DNA of 64,000 nt, taken from the NCBI GenBank assembly GCA_021775955.1, contig JAJFGU010000024.1, positions 124,001 through 188,000 on the forward strand. The letters are read 5' to 3'. Positions 17,621 to 26,317 of this stretch are shown in pieces. Under the pieces are notes generated by a model. That model was not told the origin of the DNA. It did no database searches and worked only from the letters and a program-made list of their open reading frames with translations. Made by a program: the position numbers and the translations under genes. The stretch comes from Alphaproteobacteria bacterium (GTDB lineage Bacteria; Pseudomonadota; Alphaproteobacteria; Micavibrionales; Micavibrionaceae). Each line of letters opens with the position of its first letter. Position 1 is the stretch's first letter.

Positions 17621-17682
17621 CAAAAACTTAAAGCGCGATGGCTAAGTCCTTTACCGGAGGGACGTTAGCTCATACGCGCTTT
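17621..17682 (-). terminator. Terminator-like hairpin (possible attenuator) upstream of ilvB
   Basis: Read on the minus strand, AAAGCGCG (17682-17675) and CGCGCTTT (17637-17630) form the base of a long stem; inside, AGCTAACGTCC pairs with GGACTTAGC with one bulge. A U-run (AAGTTTTTG) follows directly. The structure lies between the promoter and the ilvB start, the normal place for an attenuator. The only nearby leader ORF (17670-17693, MWPLKRV) is not rich in Ile/Leu/Val, so classical peptide-controlled attenuation is not proven. Confidence 0.5.
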
Positions 17683-17767
17683 AAAGGCCACATTTTTGTG
17701 GCAGGTTTCCTGTTCAGCCTAAAAGGAGCACATATCACAATTGTAATTCTTTAAGGTCTACATCTCT

Positions 17768-17797
17768 ATTATGCGCATAATAGTTCCGATAAGTCAA
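17768..17797 (-). promoter_or_regulatory. Putative ilvBN promoter
   Basis: On the minus strand TTGACT (17797-17792) and CATAAT (17773-17768) are 18 bases apart. The start point would be near 17760, giving a leader of about 165 nt that holds the terminator-like hairpin. This matches the 248-bp non-coding stretch between ilvB and miaA, where I see no gene. Confidence 0.5.
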
Positions 17798-17842
17798 GAC
17801 AAAATGTAATAATATTACTTAAAACGAAATGATATTATAATT

Positions 17843-18715
17843 TTAAAGCTGATTTCTAAACCACGTGACTTGGCGCTTGGCGTAGCGGCGGGTTTCGCCC
17901 TGGGATGCGGTGATGGCTTCATCCTTGCTGATATTGCCGTGCTGATATTCACGTAGATGATTAAAGCCGAGGGCTTTGGTTAGGGGGACATGGGATTCCA
18001 CCTCTCCGTTTTCAACTTTCTGGCCCAGCGCGGCGACTTCTTCCAGTGCGCCCATCTCGAGCATTTGGATAAAGCGATCATTGCAGCGTTTATATAGTTC
18101 CTCGCGCTCCGGCATGATGATTTCGACCTCGAAATTCCAGTTTTCCGGCGGCGCCTCTTTGTCCTGTGCCTGCCACTCGGACAGTGATTTCCCTGTGGCC
18201 TCTAACACTTCCCAGGCGCGCACCAGCCGCGCCGTATTGGAGGGGTGCAGCCGCTGCGCCATCACAGGGTCGCGCTTTTCCAGCTCTGCGTGAAAGGCTG
18301 GATTGCCAAGTTCTTTTTGTTTTTGAATGGCGGTCTGGCGGATGTTTTCCGGGATATCGGGAATGGGGGACAGCCCCTCCATCAGCGCCTTGATATACAG
18401 CCCCGTGCCGCCGGTAATAATCGGGCTCTGGCCGGATTCCAGCACCTCTTCAATCACCGGTTTGACGATTTCACACCAGTTCCCGGCGGAGCAAATATCA
18501 TTGGGATGTAGCGCGCCGTAAAGCCTGTGCGGGACTTTTCCCTTGTCTTCTTCGGTTGGCTGGGCGGTGAGAAGGGGTAGCCCGTCATAAAGCTGCACCG
18601 AGTCACAATTGATAATGACGCCGTCTTTTTGCTGCGCCAGCTCGATAGCCCTTGCCGATTTGCCGCTGGCCGTCGGCCCGGCGATGATGTGGATGTTTTG
18701 TTTTGCTGCGCTCAC
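17843..18715 (-). CDS. miaA: tRNA dimethylallyltransferase
   Basis: 290 residues. It adds the dimethylallyl group to A37 of tRNAs that read UNN codons. The P-loop IAGPTASGKSARAIELAQ, INCDSVQLYDGLPLLTAQPT, LYGALHPNDICSAGNWC and ITGGTGLYIKALMEGLS are family hallmarks, and the C-terminal R-R-Y-A-K-R-Q-x-T-W-F-R-N signature (TRRYAKRQVTWFRNQL) is complete. The gene is translationally coupled to degP (ATGA overlap at 18712-18715) and ends the hflK-hflC-DUF2065-degP-miaA run. Confidence 0.95.
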   Translation of the reverse strand: MSAAKQNIHIIAGPTASGKSARAIELAQQKDGVIINCDSVQLYDGLPLLTAQPTEEDKGKVPHRLYGALHPNDICSAGNWCEIVKPVIEEVLESGQSPIITGGTGLYIKALMEGLSPIPDIPENIRQTAIQKQKELGNPAFHAELEKRDPVMAQRLHPSNTARLVRAWEVLEATGKSLSEWQAQDKEAPPENWNFEVEIIMPEREELYKRCNDRFIQMLEMGALEEVAALGQKVENGEVESHVPLTKALGFNHLREYQHGNISKDEAITASQGETRRYAKRQVTWFRNQL

Positions 18716-20172
18716 TGCTCTGTTAGGCGCAACGCGACAAAGCGGACATCGCCTTCACGGTTGACCAGAAGCAGCACAGAAGATCGACCATTGGCCTGCG
18801 CCTTGTCGATAATCTCGACTGCCTTGTCCGTCTCTGTTACGGGTTGCTGGTTAATCTCGACAATAACGTCACCTTCGATCAGACCTTTTTTCGATGCCTC
18901 GGAAAGATGCTTGACCGATGTAATGACGACACCGTTCACATCGTGAGGGGCGGCGTATTCCTGGCGCAGGGTTTCATTCATTTTGCTGAGCTTGAGGCCG
19001 ATGCTTGGCACTTCTGTGCCTTCGCTGGTCGCGCGCGGGCCGGTGGCCAGCAGCCCTTCATCTTCGGCTTTTTCCAGCTCACCGATTTTTACCTTGGTTT
19101 TCTTTTCTTTGCCGTCACGCCAGTAAATCAACTCCGCCTTTGAATCAATCGAGGTTTCGGCGACAATGCGTGGCAAAGCGCGCATGGTATCGACCTCTTT
19201 GCCATTAAATTTCAAAATGATATCACCGGCTTTAAGGCCCGATTCCTCTGCCGGGCCACCCTTTGTGATGCTGGCCACCAATGCGCCTTTGGCTTTTTCG
19301 AGGCCGAGACTTTCGGCGATTTCATCGGTAACGCTTTGAATGCGCACGCCGAGCCAGCCACGCCGCGTACGGCCATATTGGATGATCTGATCGACAACCG
19401 GCTTGGCCAGAGACGAGGGGATGGCAAAGCCGATACCGACCGAGCCGCCGGACGGGGAGAAAATCGCGGTGTTAATGCCGATCACATTGCCGTCCAGATT
19501 GAACATCGGGCCGCCGGAATTGCCGCGATTGATCGAGGCGTCGGTCTGGATGTAATCATCATAAGGCCCGGATTGAATGTCGCGCTGGCGGGCCGAAACG
19601 ATGCCGGCCGTCACAGTGCCGCCCAGGCCAAAAGGATTGCCGATGGCGACAATCCAGTCGCCGACGCGCAGGGTTTCGCTTTCACCGAATTGCACGGCCG
19701 TGAGTTTTTTGTCCGTTTCTATTTTTAAGACGGCTAAATCCGTTTTCTCGTCATGGCCGATGATTTCGGCGGGGACGGATTCATCGTCATGCAGGATGAC
19801 ACGGATTTCATCAGCGTCTTTGACCACATGGCCGTTGGTGATGATATAGCCTTTTTCTGCATCGATAATAAAACCGGAGCCCAGTGAGGCCGAGGGGATG
19901 GCGGGCATGCCGTGGCCGCGGCGTTCCATAAATTCTTCGAAGAAATCTTCAAATGGGGAGCCGTCGGGGAATTGCGGGAGCTCGGGAAAATCTTCGGCCT
20001 GCTCGATTTTCTGGGTTGAGGAAATATTGACCACGGCGGGCAGGAGGTCTTCCACCAGATCGGCAAAGCTGCCTGTCTGTGCGCCCAGCGGCGGCGCTTT
20101 TTTGGCGGCGGCCTCGATGGGCGTGTAAACCAGACAAAAACTCAAAAGCAGAAATGATATTAATATGCGCAT
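18712..20172 (-). CDS. degP: Periplasmic serine protease DegP/HtrA family (Do)
   Basis: 486 residues from an ATG at 20172 (AAAGG 8 bases upstream). It has a signal peptide MRILISFLLLSFCLVYTPIE, a trypsin-like domain with the His of TNGHVVKDADEIRV, the Asp of DEKTDLAVLKIE and the Ser of INRGNSGGPMFN, then two PDZ domains (about 290-375 and 400-480). The catalytic triad is complete. The protein degrades or refolds damaged periplasmic proteins. Placement directly after the FtsH modulators HflK and HflC is a known alphaproteobacterial arrangement and points to a shared membrane-quality role. Confidence 0.95.
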   Translation of the reverse strand: MRILISFLLLSFCLVYTPIEAAAKKAPPLGAQTGSFADLVEDLLPAVVNISSTQKIEQAEDFPELPQFPDGSPFEDFFEEFMERRGHGMPAIPSASLGSGFIIDAEKGYIITNGHVVKDADEIRVILHDDESVPAEIIGHDEKTDLAVLKIETDKKLTAVQFGESETLRVGDWIVAIGNPFGLGGTVTAGIVSARQRDIQSGPYDDYIQTDASINRGNSGGPMFNLDGNVIGINTAIFSPSGGSVGIGFAIPSSLAKPVVDQIIQYGRTRRGWLGVRIQSVTDEIAESLGLEKAKGALVASITKGGPAEESGLKAGDIILKFNGKEVDTMRALPRIVAETSIDSKAELIYWRDGKEKKTKVKIGELEKAEDEGLLATGPRATSEGTEVPSIGLKLSKMNETLRQEYAAPHDVNGVVITSVKHLSEASKKGLIEGDVIVEINQQPVTETDKAVEIIDKAQANGRSSVLLLVNREGDVRFVALRLTEQ

Positions 20173-20218
20173 TGCGGTGGACCTTTCCCGGGATCTTTTC
20201 CTGAAGACGGCTGATAAC

Positions 20219-20419
20219 CTACCAAGCCTGCAGCAGCCACACAAGGCCAAACCCGGTGGCGGCCATAACCAGGCCAAATAGACGCAGTTTTTCGCTGGGC
20301 ATTTGTATGGCCATGGCCATCATTTTACGTACCGAGTCCGGGAATAGAGCATATATAAGGCCTTCAATAACGAAGACAAGGGCGAAAGCCGTGAGGATAT
20401 AGAGGCTGAAAGACTCCAT
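20219..20419 (-). CDS. DUF2065 family small membrane protein
   Basis: 66 residues with two predicted membrane helices (about 6-24 and 45-64) and a short loop YALFPDSVRKMMAMAIQMPS. The pattern F-V-x-E-G-x-x-Y-x-x-x-P followed by L-R-x-x-G identifies DUF2065, which is regularly found behind hflC in proteobacteria. It starts nine bases after hflC ends. The role is unknown; a part in the HflKC/FtsH membrane complex is plausible but not shown. Confidence 0.88.
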   Translation of the reverse strand: MESFSLYILTAFALVFVIEGLIYALFPDSVRKMMAMAIQMPSEKLRLFGLVMAATGFGLVWLLQAW

Positions 20420-20428
20420 GGGTTTATA

Positions 20429-21391
20429 TTAGGGGTTGCTGCCCGGCGGTTGGAAATGTTTGAAAAACTCGCTGTCCGGGGACAGGATTAGCCGCGTTTC
20501 CGGATTGGCCATTGTCTTGCGGTAAGCTTCCATAGAACGGATGAAAGAATAAAACTCTTTGTCTTTGTTAAAGGCCTCAGCGTAGATTTTAATCGCGGTC
20601 TTGTCGCCTTCCCCGCGCAGCATCTGGGCATCGCGCTGGGCTTCGGCGATTAATACGGTGCGCTCTTTTTCCGCTGTCGAGCGGATTTTGAGCGCCTGTT
20701 CTTCCCCCTTGGCGCGGGTTTCCGTCGCGCGCTCTTTGAGCTCGGATTTCATTCGCTGCACGGTGGAGGTGCGCAGCTCCGCCGTCAGATCGGCGCGCAC
20801 GATACGCACATCGACAATTTCAATGCCGAGCTGGTCCTGATGAATATTTCTGTTCACGCGGTCGCGGATTTCGGTCATGACCTGAGTGCGCTGCGAGGAG
20901 AGAAGCTCCTGCAATGTGGTGCGGCCGAGCACGGTTTTCGTGGCCGATGAGAGGATATTCTGAATGCGGGAATTGGCGTTGTAAATTGTGCCCAATGCCT
21001 TCAGGAATTGCAGCGGGTCGGTAATTTTATAGCGCGCAAAGGTGTCGACGATAATCGGCTCGCCGCTGACATCTTCTATTCTCGGTCCATCTTTAAGACC
21101 TCCTTCAGCCTCCGTCTTATCTGTCTTTTTTTTCGGGCGGGTAACGGTAAAGCTGGAAATCACCATCTGTTCTGGCTGCGGGTCGACAGACAGCACACGG
21201 CGGTCGAAATAGCGTATATCCTGGATGAACGGGATTTTGGTATGTAGACCGGGGCTGCGCGGCTCGCCTTTGGGTTGGCCGAGTTGCAGGACAATGGCCT
21301 GCTCGGTCTGCTCAACCGTAAAAAATGCCTGTGAAGCCAGGATGAGTCCCACGGCCACAACGGCAAGAATAGAAAGAAGCGCTTTGTTCAT
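20429..21391 (-). CDS. hflC: HflC, FtsH modulator (SPFH/band-7)
   Basis: 320 residues: an N-terminal membrane anchor (LLSILAVVAVGLILASQAFF), the SPFH domain opening with TVEQTEQAIVLQLGQPKGEP, a long coiled coil (ERATETRAKGEEQALKIRST) and the C-terminal FYSFIRSMEAYRKTMANPET characteristic of HflC. With HflK it forms a large periplasm-facing cage around the FtsH protease. The start codon overlaps the hflK stop by one base (TAATG), so stoichiometric translation is expected. Confidence 0.95.
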   Translation of the reverse strand: MNKALLSILAVVAVGLILASQAFFTVEQTEQAIVLQLGQPKGEPRSPGLHTKIPFIQDIRYFDRRVLSVDPQPEQMVISSFTVTRPKKKTDKTEAEGGLKDGPRIEDVSGEPIIVDTFARYKITDPLQFLKALGTIYNANSRIQNILSSATKTVLGRTTLQELLSSQRTQVMTEIRDRVNRNIHQDQLGIEIVDVRIVRADLTAELRTSTVQRMKSELKERATETRAKGEEQALKIRSTAEKERTVLIAEAQRDAQMLRGEGDKTAIKIYAEAFNKDKEFYSFIRSMEAYRKTMANPETRLILSPDSEFFKHFQPPGSNP

Positions 21392-22506
21392 TATTGTCCC
21401 GTCCTCTTTTGTCCGGTCTTTAATTCGTTTAGCGGCAGATAAGGCACAACGCCCTGTTGGTTGTCGCCACCCAAAATAATTTTTTGTGCATTGCCGAGTA
21501 CGTCTTCCATGGTTTCAATGAAAATCCGCTCTCTGGTCACGTCTTTGCCGCTTAAATAGGCTTCATAAACCGAGGTGAAACGATCAGCATCCCCGCTGGC
21601 CTTGGCGACCTGCGATTGCTTATAGGCCTGGGCTTCCTGCATCATCTTAATGGCTTGCCCGCGCGCCTTTGGGATAATGTCATTGCGATATTGATTGGCG
21701 CGGTTCTGGACGTCTTCGGCATCCTGTTTGGCTGATTGGACGTCCTGAAAGGCGCCCTGAACATCAGGATGGACTTCCGCCTTTTCAACCAGGATCAGCG
21801 TAATGTTGACACCGGAATTATATTCATCGAGGTTCTTCTGGATGATTTCTTTTGTCCGATCGGCGACGACTTCGCGGCCGCTGGTGATAATCGAAAACAT
21901 GTCGGTTTGTCCTGCGACTTCGCGGATCGCGCTTTCAGCAACTTTTTTAATTGTGTTTTCCTGGCCCTGAATTTCAAACAGGAATTGCTCGGCAGATTTT
22001 ATATTCCACTGAATGACCAGATAGAGGTCGACAATATTGCGATCCGAGGTCAGCATCAGGCTTTCTTCGGGAATGTCCTGCTTCTGGCTGGCGCCGCTAC
22101 GTGCAACACGTTCGGTAAAGCCGATATTCATGCGGCGGATGGCGTTGACATTGACCTTGCTGGCTTTTTCAATCGGTGTGGGCAGGTGATAGCCCAGCCC
22201 TTCCACGGTTTGTGTGCGGTCCCATTTGCCAAAGCGCTGGATAACGGCATGCTCTCCGGGGTTTACGATGTAAAAGCCACTGGCAAACCACAGCGCCAGC
22301 ACGCCAAGAAATATAAGGACTATGATTTTGCCGTTGCCGAAATCACCAGGCATCATGTCGCGGAAATTGTCCTGGGCCTTGCGCAGAATTTCGTCAATGT
22401 CGGGCGGTTCCTGCCCGCCACCATTGCCGCCCCATGGCCCTCGGTCACCGTCATCATTGCCGGGTGCGCCCCAAGGGTTCTTTTTCGATTTGTCGTCGCG
22501 GCCCAT
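21391..22506 (-). CDS. hflK: HflK, FtsH modulator (SPFH/band-7)
   Basis: 371 residues from the ATG at 22506 (MGRDDKSKKNPWGAPGN). A Gly/Pro-rich cytoplasmic tail, a membrane helix (IIVLIFLGVLALWFASGFYI), then the SPFH domain (VNPGEHAVIQRFGKWDRT), a coiled coil (AKQDAEDVQNRANQYRNDII) and the C-terminal YLSGKDVTRERIFIETMEDV. It pairs with HflC. It is the first gene of the operon and diverges from mrp; the 85 bp between their likely starts must hold both promoters. Confidence 0.95.
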   Translation of the reverse strand: MGRDDKSKKNPWGAPGNDDGDRGPWGGNGGGQEPPDIDEILRKAQDNFRDMMPGDFGNGKIIVLIFLGVLALWFASGFYIVNPGEHAVIQRFGKWDRTQTVEGLGYHLPTPIEKASKVNVNAIRRMNIGFTERVARSGASQKQDIPEESLMLTSDRNIVDLYLVIQWNIKSAEQFLFEIQGQENTIKKVAESAIREVAGQTDMFSIITSGREVVADRTKEIIQKNLDEYNSGVNITLILVEKAEVHPDVQGAFQDVQSAKQDAEDVQNRANQYRNDIIPKARGQAIKMMQEAQAYKQSQVAKASGDADRFTSVYEAYLSGKDVTRERIFIETMEDVLGNAQKIILGGDNQQGVVPYLPLNELKTGQKRTGQ

Positions 22507-22590
22507 GTGTTTTTGCTCTATCTTTGCGCTTGCTTTTGAAAAGAGATATAACAATATTCTTTTTGCAACGGAAAGCAAGGACTGAAGGCC

Positions 22591-23631
22591 ATTTTAACGC
22601 AGGAAAAAATTCTAACCACGCTTAGTGGTGTCGACGATCCGGATAGCGGCGGCGATATCGTCAGCCGCCATATGGTGTCGGGCGTGCAGGTATCCGATAG
22701 CGGCGAAGTGTTGTTTATGATCGAGGTTGATCCGCAGCGGGGCCCGAAACTCGAGCCGTTAAGACAGGAAGCCGAGCGCGCCGTACGTGCGCTGCCCGGT
22801 GTCACCAAAGTGACGGCGGTGCTGACGGCACAAAAATCGCAGGCGGTGAATGATCCGCATGGCATGGAAAAGAACCCAAAGCTCGATTTGCCTATTCGCC
22901 ATATTATCGCGGTGGCCTCGGGAAAGGGCGGTGTCGGTAAGTCAACAATAGCAACGAATTTAGCGATTGCATTGGCCAAGAGTAGCCAAAACTCAAAGCT
23001 CAAGGTGGGCCTGCTTGATGCCGATATTTACGGTCCTTCGCAGCCGAAGTTGTTTGGGGTTGAAGAGCAAAAGCCGGAGCAGGAAGGCGGCAAGTTGATC
23101 CCGCTCATGGCACGAGGCGTACGGATTATGTCCATTGGGTTTATGATCGAAAACGAAGCGCCGCTGGTCTGGCGCGGGCCGATGGTGCAGACCGCGATTT
23201 ACCAGATGTTGCGTGATGTTGATTGGGGCAGCGAGGACGACCCGCTCGATGTGCTGGTGGTTGATATGCCGCCGGGAACCGGCGATGCGCAATTGACGCT
23301 GGCGCAGAAAGTGCCTGTGACCGGCGCGGTGATTGTTTCGACGCCGCAGGATATTGCGCTGATCGATGCGCGCAAGGCGGTGGCGATGTTCGAAAAGGTT
23401 GATGTTCCCGTGCTCGGAATTATTGAGAATATGAGCACCTATCAATGCTCCAATTGCGGCCATGAGGATCATATCTTCGGCCATGGCGGCGCGCGCAAAG
23501 AGGCAGAAAAGCTCGGCGTCCCGTTCCTGGGTGAGATTCCACTGCGCGCAGATATCCGCGAAAAATCAGACGCGGGCGAGCCGTTCGATTTTAACCCCGA
23601 AATCGCAGCACAAATCCTCTCTGTGCTTTAA
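22591..23631 (+). CDS. mrp: Mrp/NBP35-type iron-sulfur carrier ATPase, non-ATG start likely
   Basis: A deviant Walker A (ASGKGGVGKSTIATNLA), DADIYGPSQPKLFG, DMPPGTGDAQLTLAQ and the CSNCG Cys-x-x-Cys that bridges a 4Fe-4S cluster identify the apo-carrier Mrp. The first ATG in frame is at 22672, but that would cut into the N-terminal MIP18/DUF59 domain, whose codons continue upstream (ILTQEKILTTLSGVDDPDSG). In-frame upstream candidates are ATT at 22591 (AAGGA nine bases before) and CTG at 22582 (GGAAAG before). I annotate from 22591 (346 residues), so initiation probably uses a rare codon. It is divergent from hflK and convergent with the peroxiredoxin-like gene. Confidence 0.85.
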   Translation: MLTQEKILTTLSGVDDPDSGGDIVSRHMVSGVQVSDSGEVLFMIEVDPQRGPKLEPLRQEAERAVRALPGVTKVTAVLTAQKSQAVNDPHGMEKNPKLDLPIRHIIAVASGKGGVGKSTIATNLAIALAKSSQNSKLKVGLLDADIYGPSQPKLFGVEEQKPEQEGGKLIPLMARGVRIMSIGFMIENEAPLVWRGPMVQTAIYQMLRDVDWGSEDDPLDVLVVDMPPGTGDAQLTLAQKVPVTGAVIVSTPQDIALIDARKAVAMFEKVDVPVLGIIENMSTYQCSNCGHEDHIFGHGGARKEAEKLGVPFLGEIPLRADIREKSDAGEPFDFNPEIAAQILSVL

Positions 23632-24170
23632 CCCTTAATTGCTTCGATAATGGCCTCGACAGGCGGGCGTTTTTTGTAGCCTTCTTCGGCCAGCTTGTTC
23701 CTGATAACGCCATGCCTATTGACCACAAAAATGGTCGGATGCGGAACGCCGTAATAGCTTGAAGCCGGATCCATATCCGTGTTCAAAATGTCAAAAGCCT
23801 TGATGATTTCCGAGCCTTTATCCGACAAAAGCGTATAGCCAAAGCCGTATTTCGTGCTGAAGGCTTTGAGCTTTTCGATATCGTCATAGCTGATGATGAC
23901 CAGAGAATAGCCGAGGCTTTCAATCTCCGAAGCGCGGTTCCCCAGATCAATCAATTGCGCCTGACAAAACGGACACCAATCCGCCGAGCGTATAAAAACC
24001 AGAACTGCTCCCTTTTCGCCCTTCAGCGTATCAAAGCTTTGCAGCGTGCCATCTTGATTGGGCACTTCCAGTTTGTGCGGGATATTGTCACCGATTTCAG
24101 CAGCGGTAGCAGGCTGGGCAATCATAAAAACAGCAATCAGGCAGAGGTAAAGGCGAATATGTTTAAACAT
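23628..24170 (-). CDS. Secreted peroxiredoxin-like (AhpC/TSA) protein
   Basis: 180 residues with a signal peptide (MFKHIRLYLCLIAVFMIAQP...AAA). The thioredoxin-like fold is recognisable from GEKGAVLVFIRSADWCPFCQ, where the C-x-x-C lies at the active-site position, and from YYGVPHPTIFVVNRHGVIRN with the cis-Pro. The pattern fits redoxin-domain proteins that face the periplasm and act as peroxidases or disulfide reductants. Its partner is unknown. It follows folA on the minus strand by 15 bp and may be cotranscribed. Confidence 0.85.
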   Translation of the reverse strand: MFKHIRLYLCLIAVFMIAQPATAAEIGDNIPHKLEVPNQDGTLQSFDTLKGEKGAVLVFIRSADWCPFCQAQLIDLGNRASEIESLGYSLVIISYDDIEKLKAFSTKYGFGYTLLSDKGSEIIKAFDILNTDMDPASSYYGVPHPTIFVVNRHGVIRNKLAEEGYKKRPPVEAIIEAIKG

Positions 24171-24185
24171 GGTTTTGTTCCTTAT

Positions 24186-24788
24186 CTAAGAGTTCTTTTT
24201 ACGGTCAAGGGTAAAAAACGTAAAGGCCGGCCCATCATCTGACGAGCCGTCGTGTTTTTCTTCTGATATAATGCTCCAGTCTTCCCAGTCAAATTCCGGG
24301 AAGTATGTATCACCTTCATACTCACGGTGGATGAGCGTGATATAGAGTCGGTCGATCACTGGCAGGGTTTGCTTGTATATCTCGCCGCCGCCGGTGATAA
24401 AAATATCGTCTAACCCTTGTTCTTCCACCATTTCCCGCGCTGCCTCAATGCCGTCTTCAATCGAGGCGTACAGGAATGGGCCGTCCTCATTTTGCGGCTC
24501 GACCTTATGGGCAACCGCTTCCATGCCCTGATGAATTTCGCTCGGGGCATTGGAAGGCAAATCCTTGTAAGAGCGGCTGATCACGATATTGGCGCGGCCC
24601 GGCAGCGGTTTGCCCAGGGATTCATAGGATTTACGGCCCATGAGTATCGGTTTGCCGATCGTTGTGCGCTTGAAATGCTTGAGGTCCTCGGGCAAATGCC
24701 AAGGCATACCGCCATCTTTGCCGATCACATTGTTTTCGGCCATCGCCGCTATGGAGCTTATCCTCACTCTGGGTTTGATTTCACTCAT
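24186..24788 (-). CDS. folA: Dihydrofolate reductase
   Basis: 200 residues from the ATG at 24788. It reduces dihydrofolate with NADPH. The core AMAENNVIGKDGGMPWHLPE has the substrate-binding region, RTTIGKPILMGRKSYESLGK the NADPH-binding segment, FITGGGEIYKQTLPVIDRLY and YFPEFDWEDW the rest. It is longer than E. coli FolA (159) because of an insertion around residues 85-110 (IHQGMEAVAHKVEPQNEDGP). An upstream ATG at 24806 is possible but would overlap folB. There is almost no room for a promoter: folB starts 17 bases away on the other strand, so transcription probably comes from thyA through folB or from inside folB. Confidence 0.92.
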   Translation of the reverse strand: MSEIKPRVRISSIAAMAENNVIGKDGGMPWHLPEDLKHFKRTTIGKPILMGRKSYESLGKPLPGRANIVISRSYKDLPSNAPSEIHQGMEAVAHKVEPQNEDGPFLYASIEDGIEAAREMVEEQGLDDIFITGGGEIYKQTLPVIDRLYITLIHREYEGDTYFPEFDWEDWSIISEEKHDGSSDDGPAFTFFTLDRKKNS

Positions 24789-24804
24789 AGCTTCTATATA
24801 AGTC

Positions 24805-25200
24805 ATGAGCATGAAAAAAGACAGTCACGTAAAGATCATTCTGAAAGACATGGCGGTGGATATTCGTATCGGCCTGCTTCCGCATGAAAAGGAAGGCGGG
24901 CGAAAACAGCGCGTGATCGTCAATGCCGAGCTTCTCGCCGGACCGGTTGGTTACCTGAAAGATGTCAGCCCGGATAACATCATTGATTACGGTGTGCTGT
25001 TGGCGGCGGTGAAAAGCTGGGAAGAGAAACCACATACGGAACTTCTTGAGACATATATCAATGAGTTTCTGGATGTCAGCTTTAAAGATCCGCGTATTGA
25101 GGCCTGCCGGGTGTCGATTTTGAAGGCCGAAATTTGCGAAGAGGCCGAAGGCGCCGGCGTTGAGGTTTTTATGAAGCGCGAGGATTGGGACAAACACTAA
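24805..25200 (+). CDS. folB: Dihydroneopterin aldolase family protein
   Basis: 131 residues. The FolB pattern is visible: [54 protein letters not shown] and [15 protein letters not shown], covering the T-fold with its conserved Glu (LLPHE) and Tyr-Gly. It cleaves dihydroneopterin in folate synthesis. The gene lies on the plus strand exactly in the 408-bp gap between the minus-strand genes thyA and folA: its stop overlaps the thyA stop by 4 bp and its start is 17 bp from the folA start. All three act in folate metabolism. Confidence 0.85.
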   Translation: MSMKKDSHVKIILKDMAVDIRIGLLPHEKEGGRKQRVIVNAELLAGPVGYLKDVSPDNIIDYGVLLAAVKSWEEKPHTELLETYINEFLDVSFKDPRIEACRVSILKAEICEEAEGAGVEVFMKREDWDKH

Positions 25201-25991
25201 ACCGCCACTTTGCCTTTGATATGCGGGTGGGCCTCGTATCCGACCAGTTCGAAATCCTCGAACTTAAAGTCAAAGATATTCTTCACATGCGGGTTTAAAT
25301 GCATCTCGGGCAGCTTGAAGGGCTGGCGCGAGAGCTGCAATTCCACCTGCTCGAGATGGTTCGAATACAAATGCGCATCGCCCAAAGTGTGGATGAACTC
25401 GCCGGGCTGGAGCCCCGTAACCTGCGCCACCATCATGGTCAGCAGCGCATAAGAGGCAATGTTAAACGGCACGCCCAAAAAGATATCGGCGCTGCGCTGG
25501 TAAAGCTGGCACGACAGTTTCCCATCGGCGACATAGAACTGGAAGAAGCAATGACAGGGCGGCAGCGCCATCTTGCCGATTTCGCCGACATTCCACGAAC
25601 ACACAATTAGGCGGCGATCATCGGGGTTGGATTTGATGCGCTCGATCACGTTTGAGATTTGATCAATATTGTGGCCATCTGCGCTGGGCCAGGACCGCCA
25701 TTGATGGCCGTAGACAGGGCCGAGATTACCATCCTCATCGGCCCATTCATCCCAGATGCGCACGCCGTTTTCCTTGAGGTAGGCGATATTGGTGTCACCG
25801 GTCAGGAACCAGAGCAGCTCATGCACAATCGATTTCAAATGGCATTTCTTGGTCGTGACCATCGGAAAGCCTTCGGCCAGATCAAAGCGCATCTGATGGC
25901 CGAAAACGCTGAGCGTGCCGGTGCCGGTGCGGTCTTCTTTTTTGGTGCCATGGTCGCGCACGTGGCGCATGAGGTCTAAATATTGCTGCAT
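25197..25991 (-). CDS. thyA: Thymidylate synthase (ThyA)
   Basis: 264 residues, the length of the E. coli enzyme. It converts dUMP to dTMP with methylene-tetrahydrofolate. The catalytic Cys is in [13 protein letters not shown]; the dUMP/phosphate-binding parts are [36 protein letters not shown] and [30 protein letters not shown] is also intact. It consumes folate made by FolB and regenerated by FolA, both encoded right beside it. No gene lies in the 326-bp stretch between its start and the next gene on the right. Confidence 0.96.
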   Translation of the reverse strand: MQQYLDLMRHVRDHGTKKEDRTGTGTLSVFGHQMRFDLAEGFPMVTTKKCHLKSIVHELLWFLTGDTNIAYLKENGVRIWDEWADEDGNLGPVYGHQWRSWPSADGHNIDQISNVIERIKSNPDDRRLIVCSWNVGEIGKMALPPCHCFFQFYVADGKLSCQLYQRSADIFLGVPFNIASYALLTMMVAQVTGLQPGEFIHTLGDAHLYSNHLEQVELQLSRQPFKLPEMHLNPHVKNIFDFKFEDFELVGYEAHPHIKGKVAV

Positions 25992-26126
25992 AGGTTACTC
26001 CTTTGTCCCGGCATTATATGGTGATTCCCTCCTGATAAGGGAGATAGATCGACTTCGCGCCATGGCAAAATCCGGGGACAAGTCATTTTTACGCGGAGTT
26101 CCGGAGGAGCGGAGTATCTTGCCTTC

Positions 26127-26257
26127 CTTGTCACCCCGAACGCCGCCTTGTCCGTCCGAAGCTGCGCAGCAGCGAAGGCGGAAGGCGGAGGGATCTCCTG
26201 CAACATGAGATTTCTCGCTATCGCTCGAAATGACAGGAAGGGAAATCTCCGGCTCTC
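26127..26257. repeat. Long dispersed palindromic repeat (Gln-rich-type GCC/CGG arms)
   Basis: Runs from CTTGTCACCCCGAACGCCG to CGCTCGAAATGACAGG. The outer ends TGTCA/TGACA are complementary, and an inner GC-rich inverted repeat (CCGCCTTGTCCGTCC, CGAAGGCGGAAGGCGG) is visible. A shorter piece of the same GC-rich motif, in opposite orientation, lies at 28265-28297. It fills the 326-bp gap between thyA and the next gene, where no CDS is evident. Confidence 0.65.
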
Positions 26258-26317
26258 CGCGTTTAATAGTCCGTTGGTCATTTTTTTCTGTAGATTCTCT
26301 AACCTTTTGTTTTTTCA

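Noticed and set aside
17670-17693. ilvBN leader peptide MWPLKRV
   Set aside because: Too few branched-chain codons and no ribosome binding site; its overlap with the terminator stem is probably chance.
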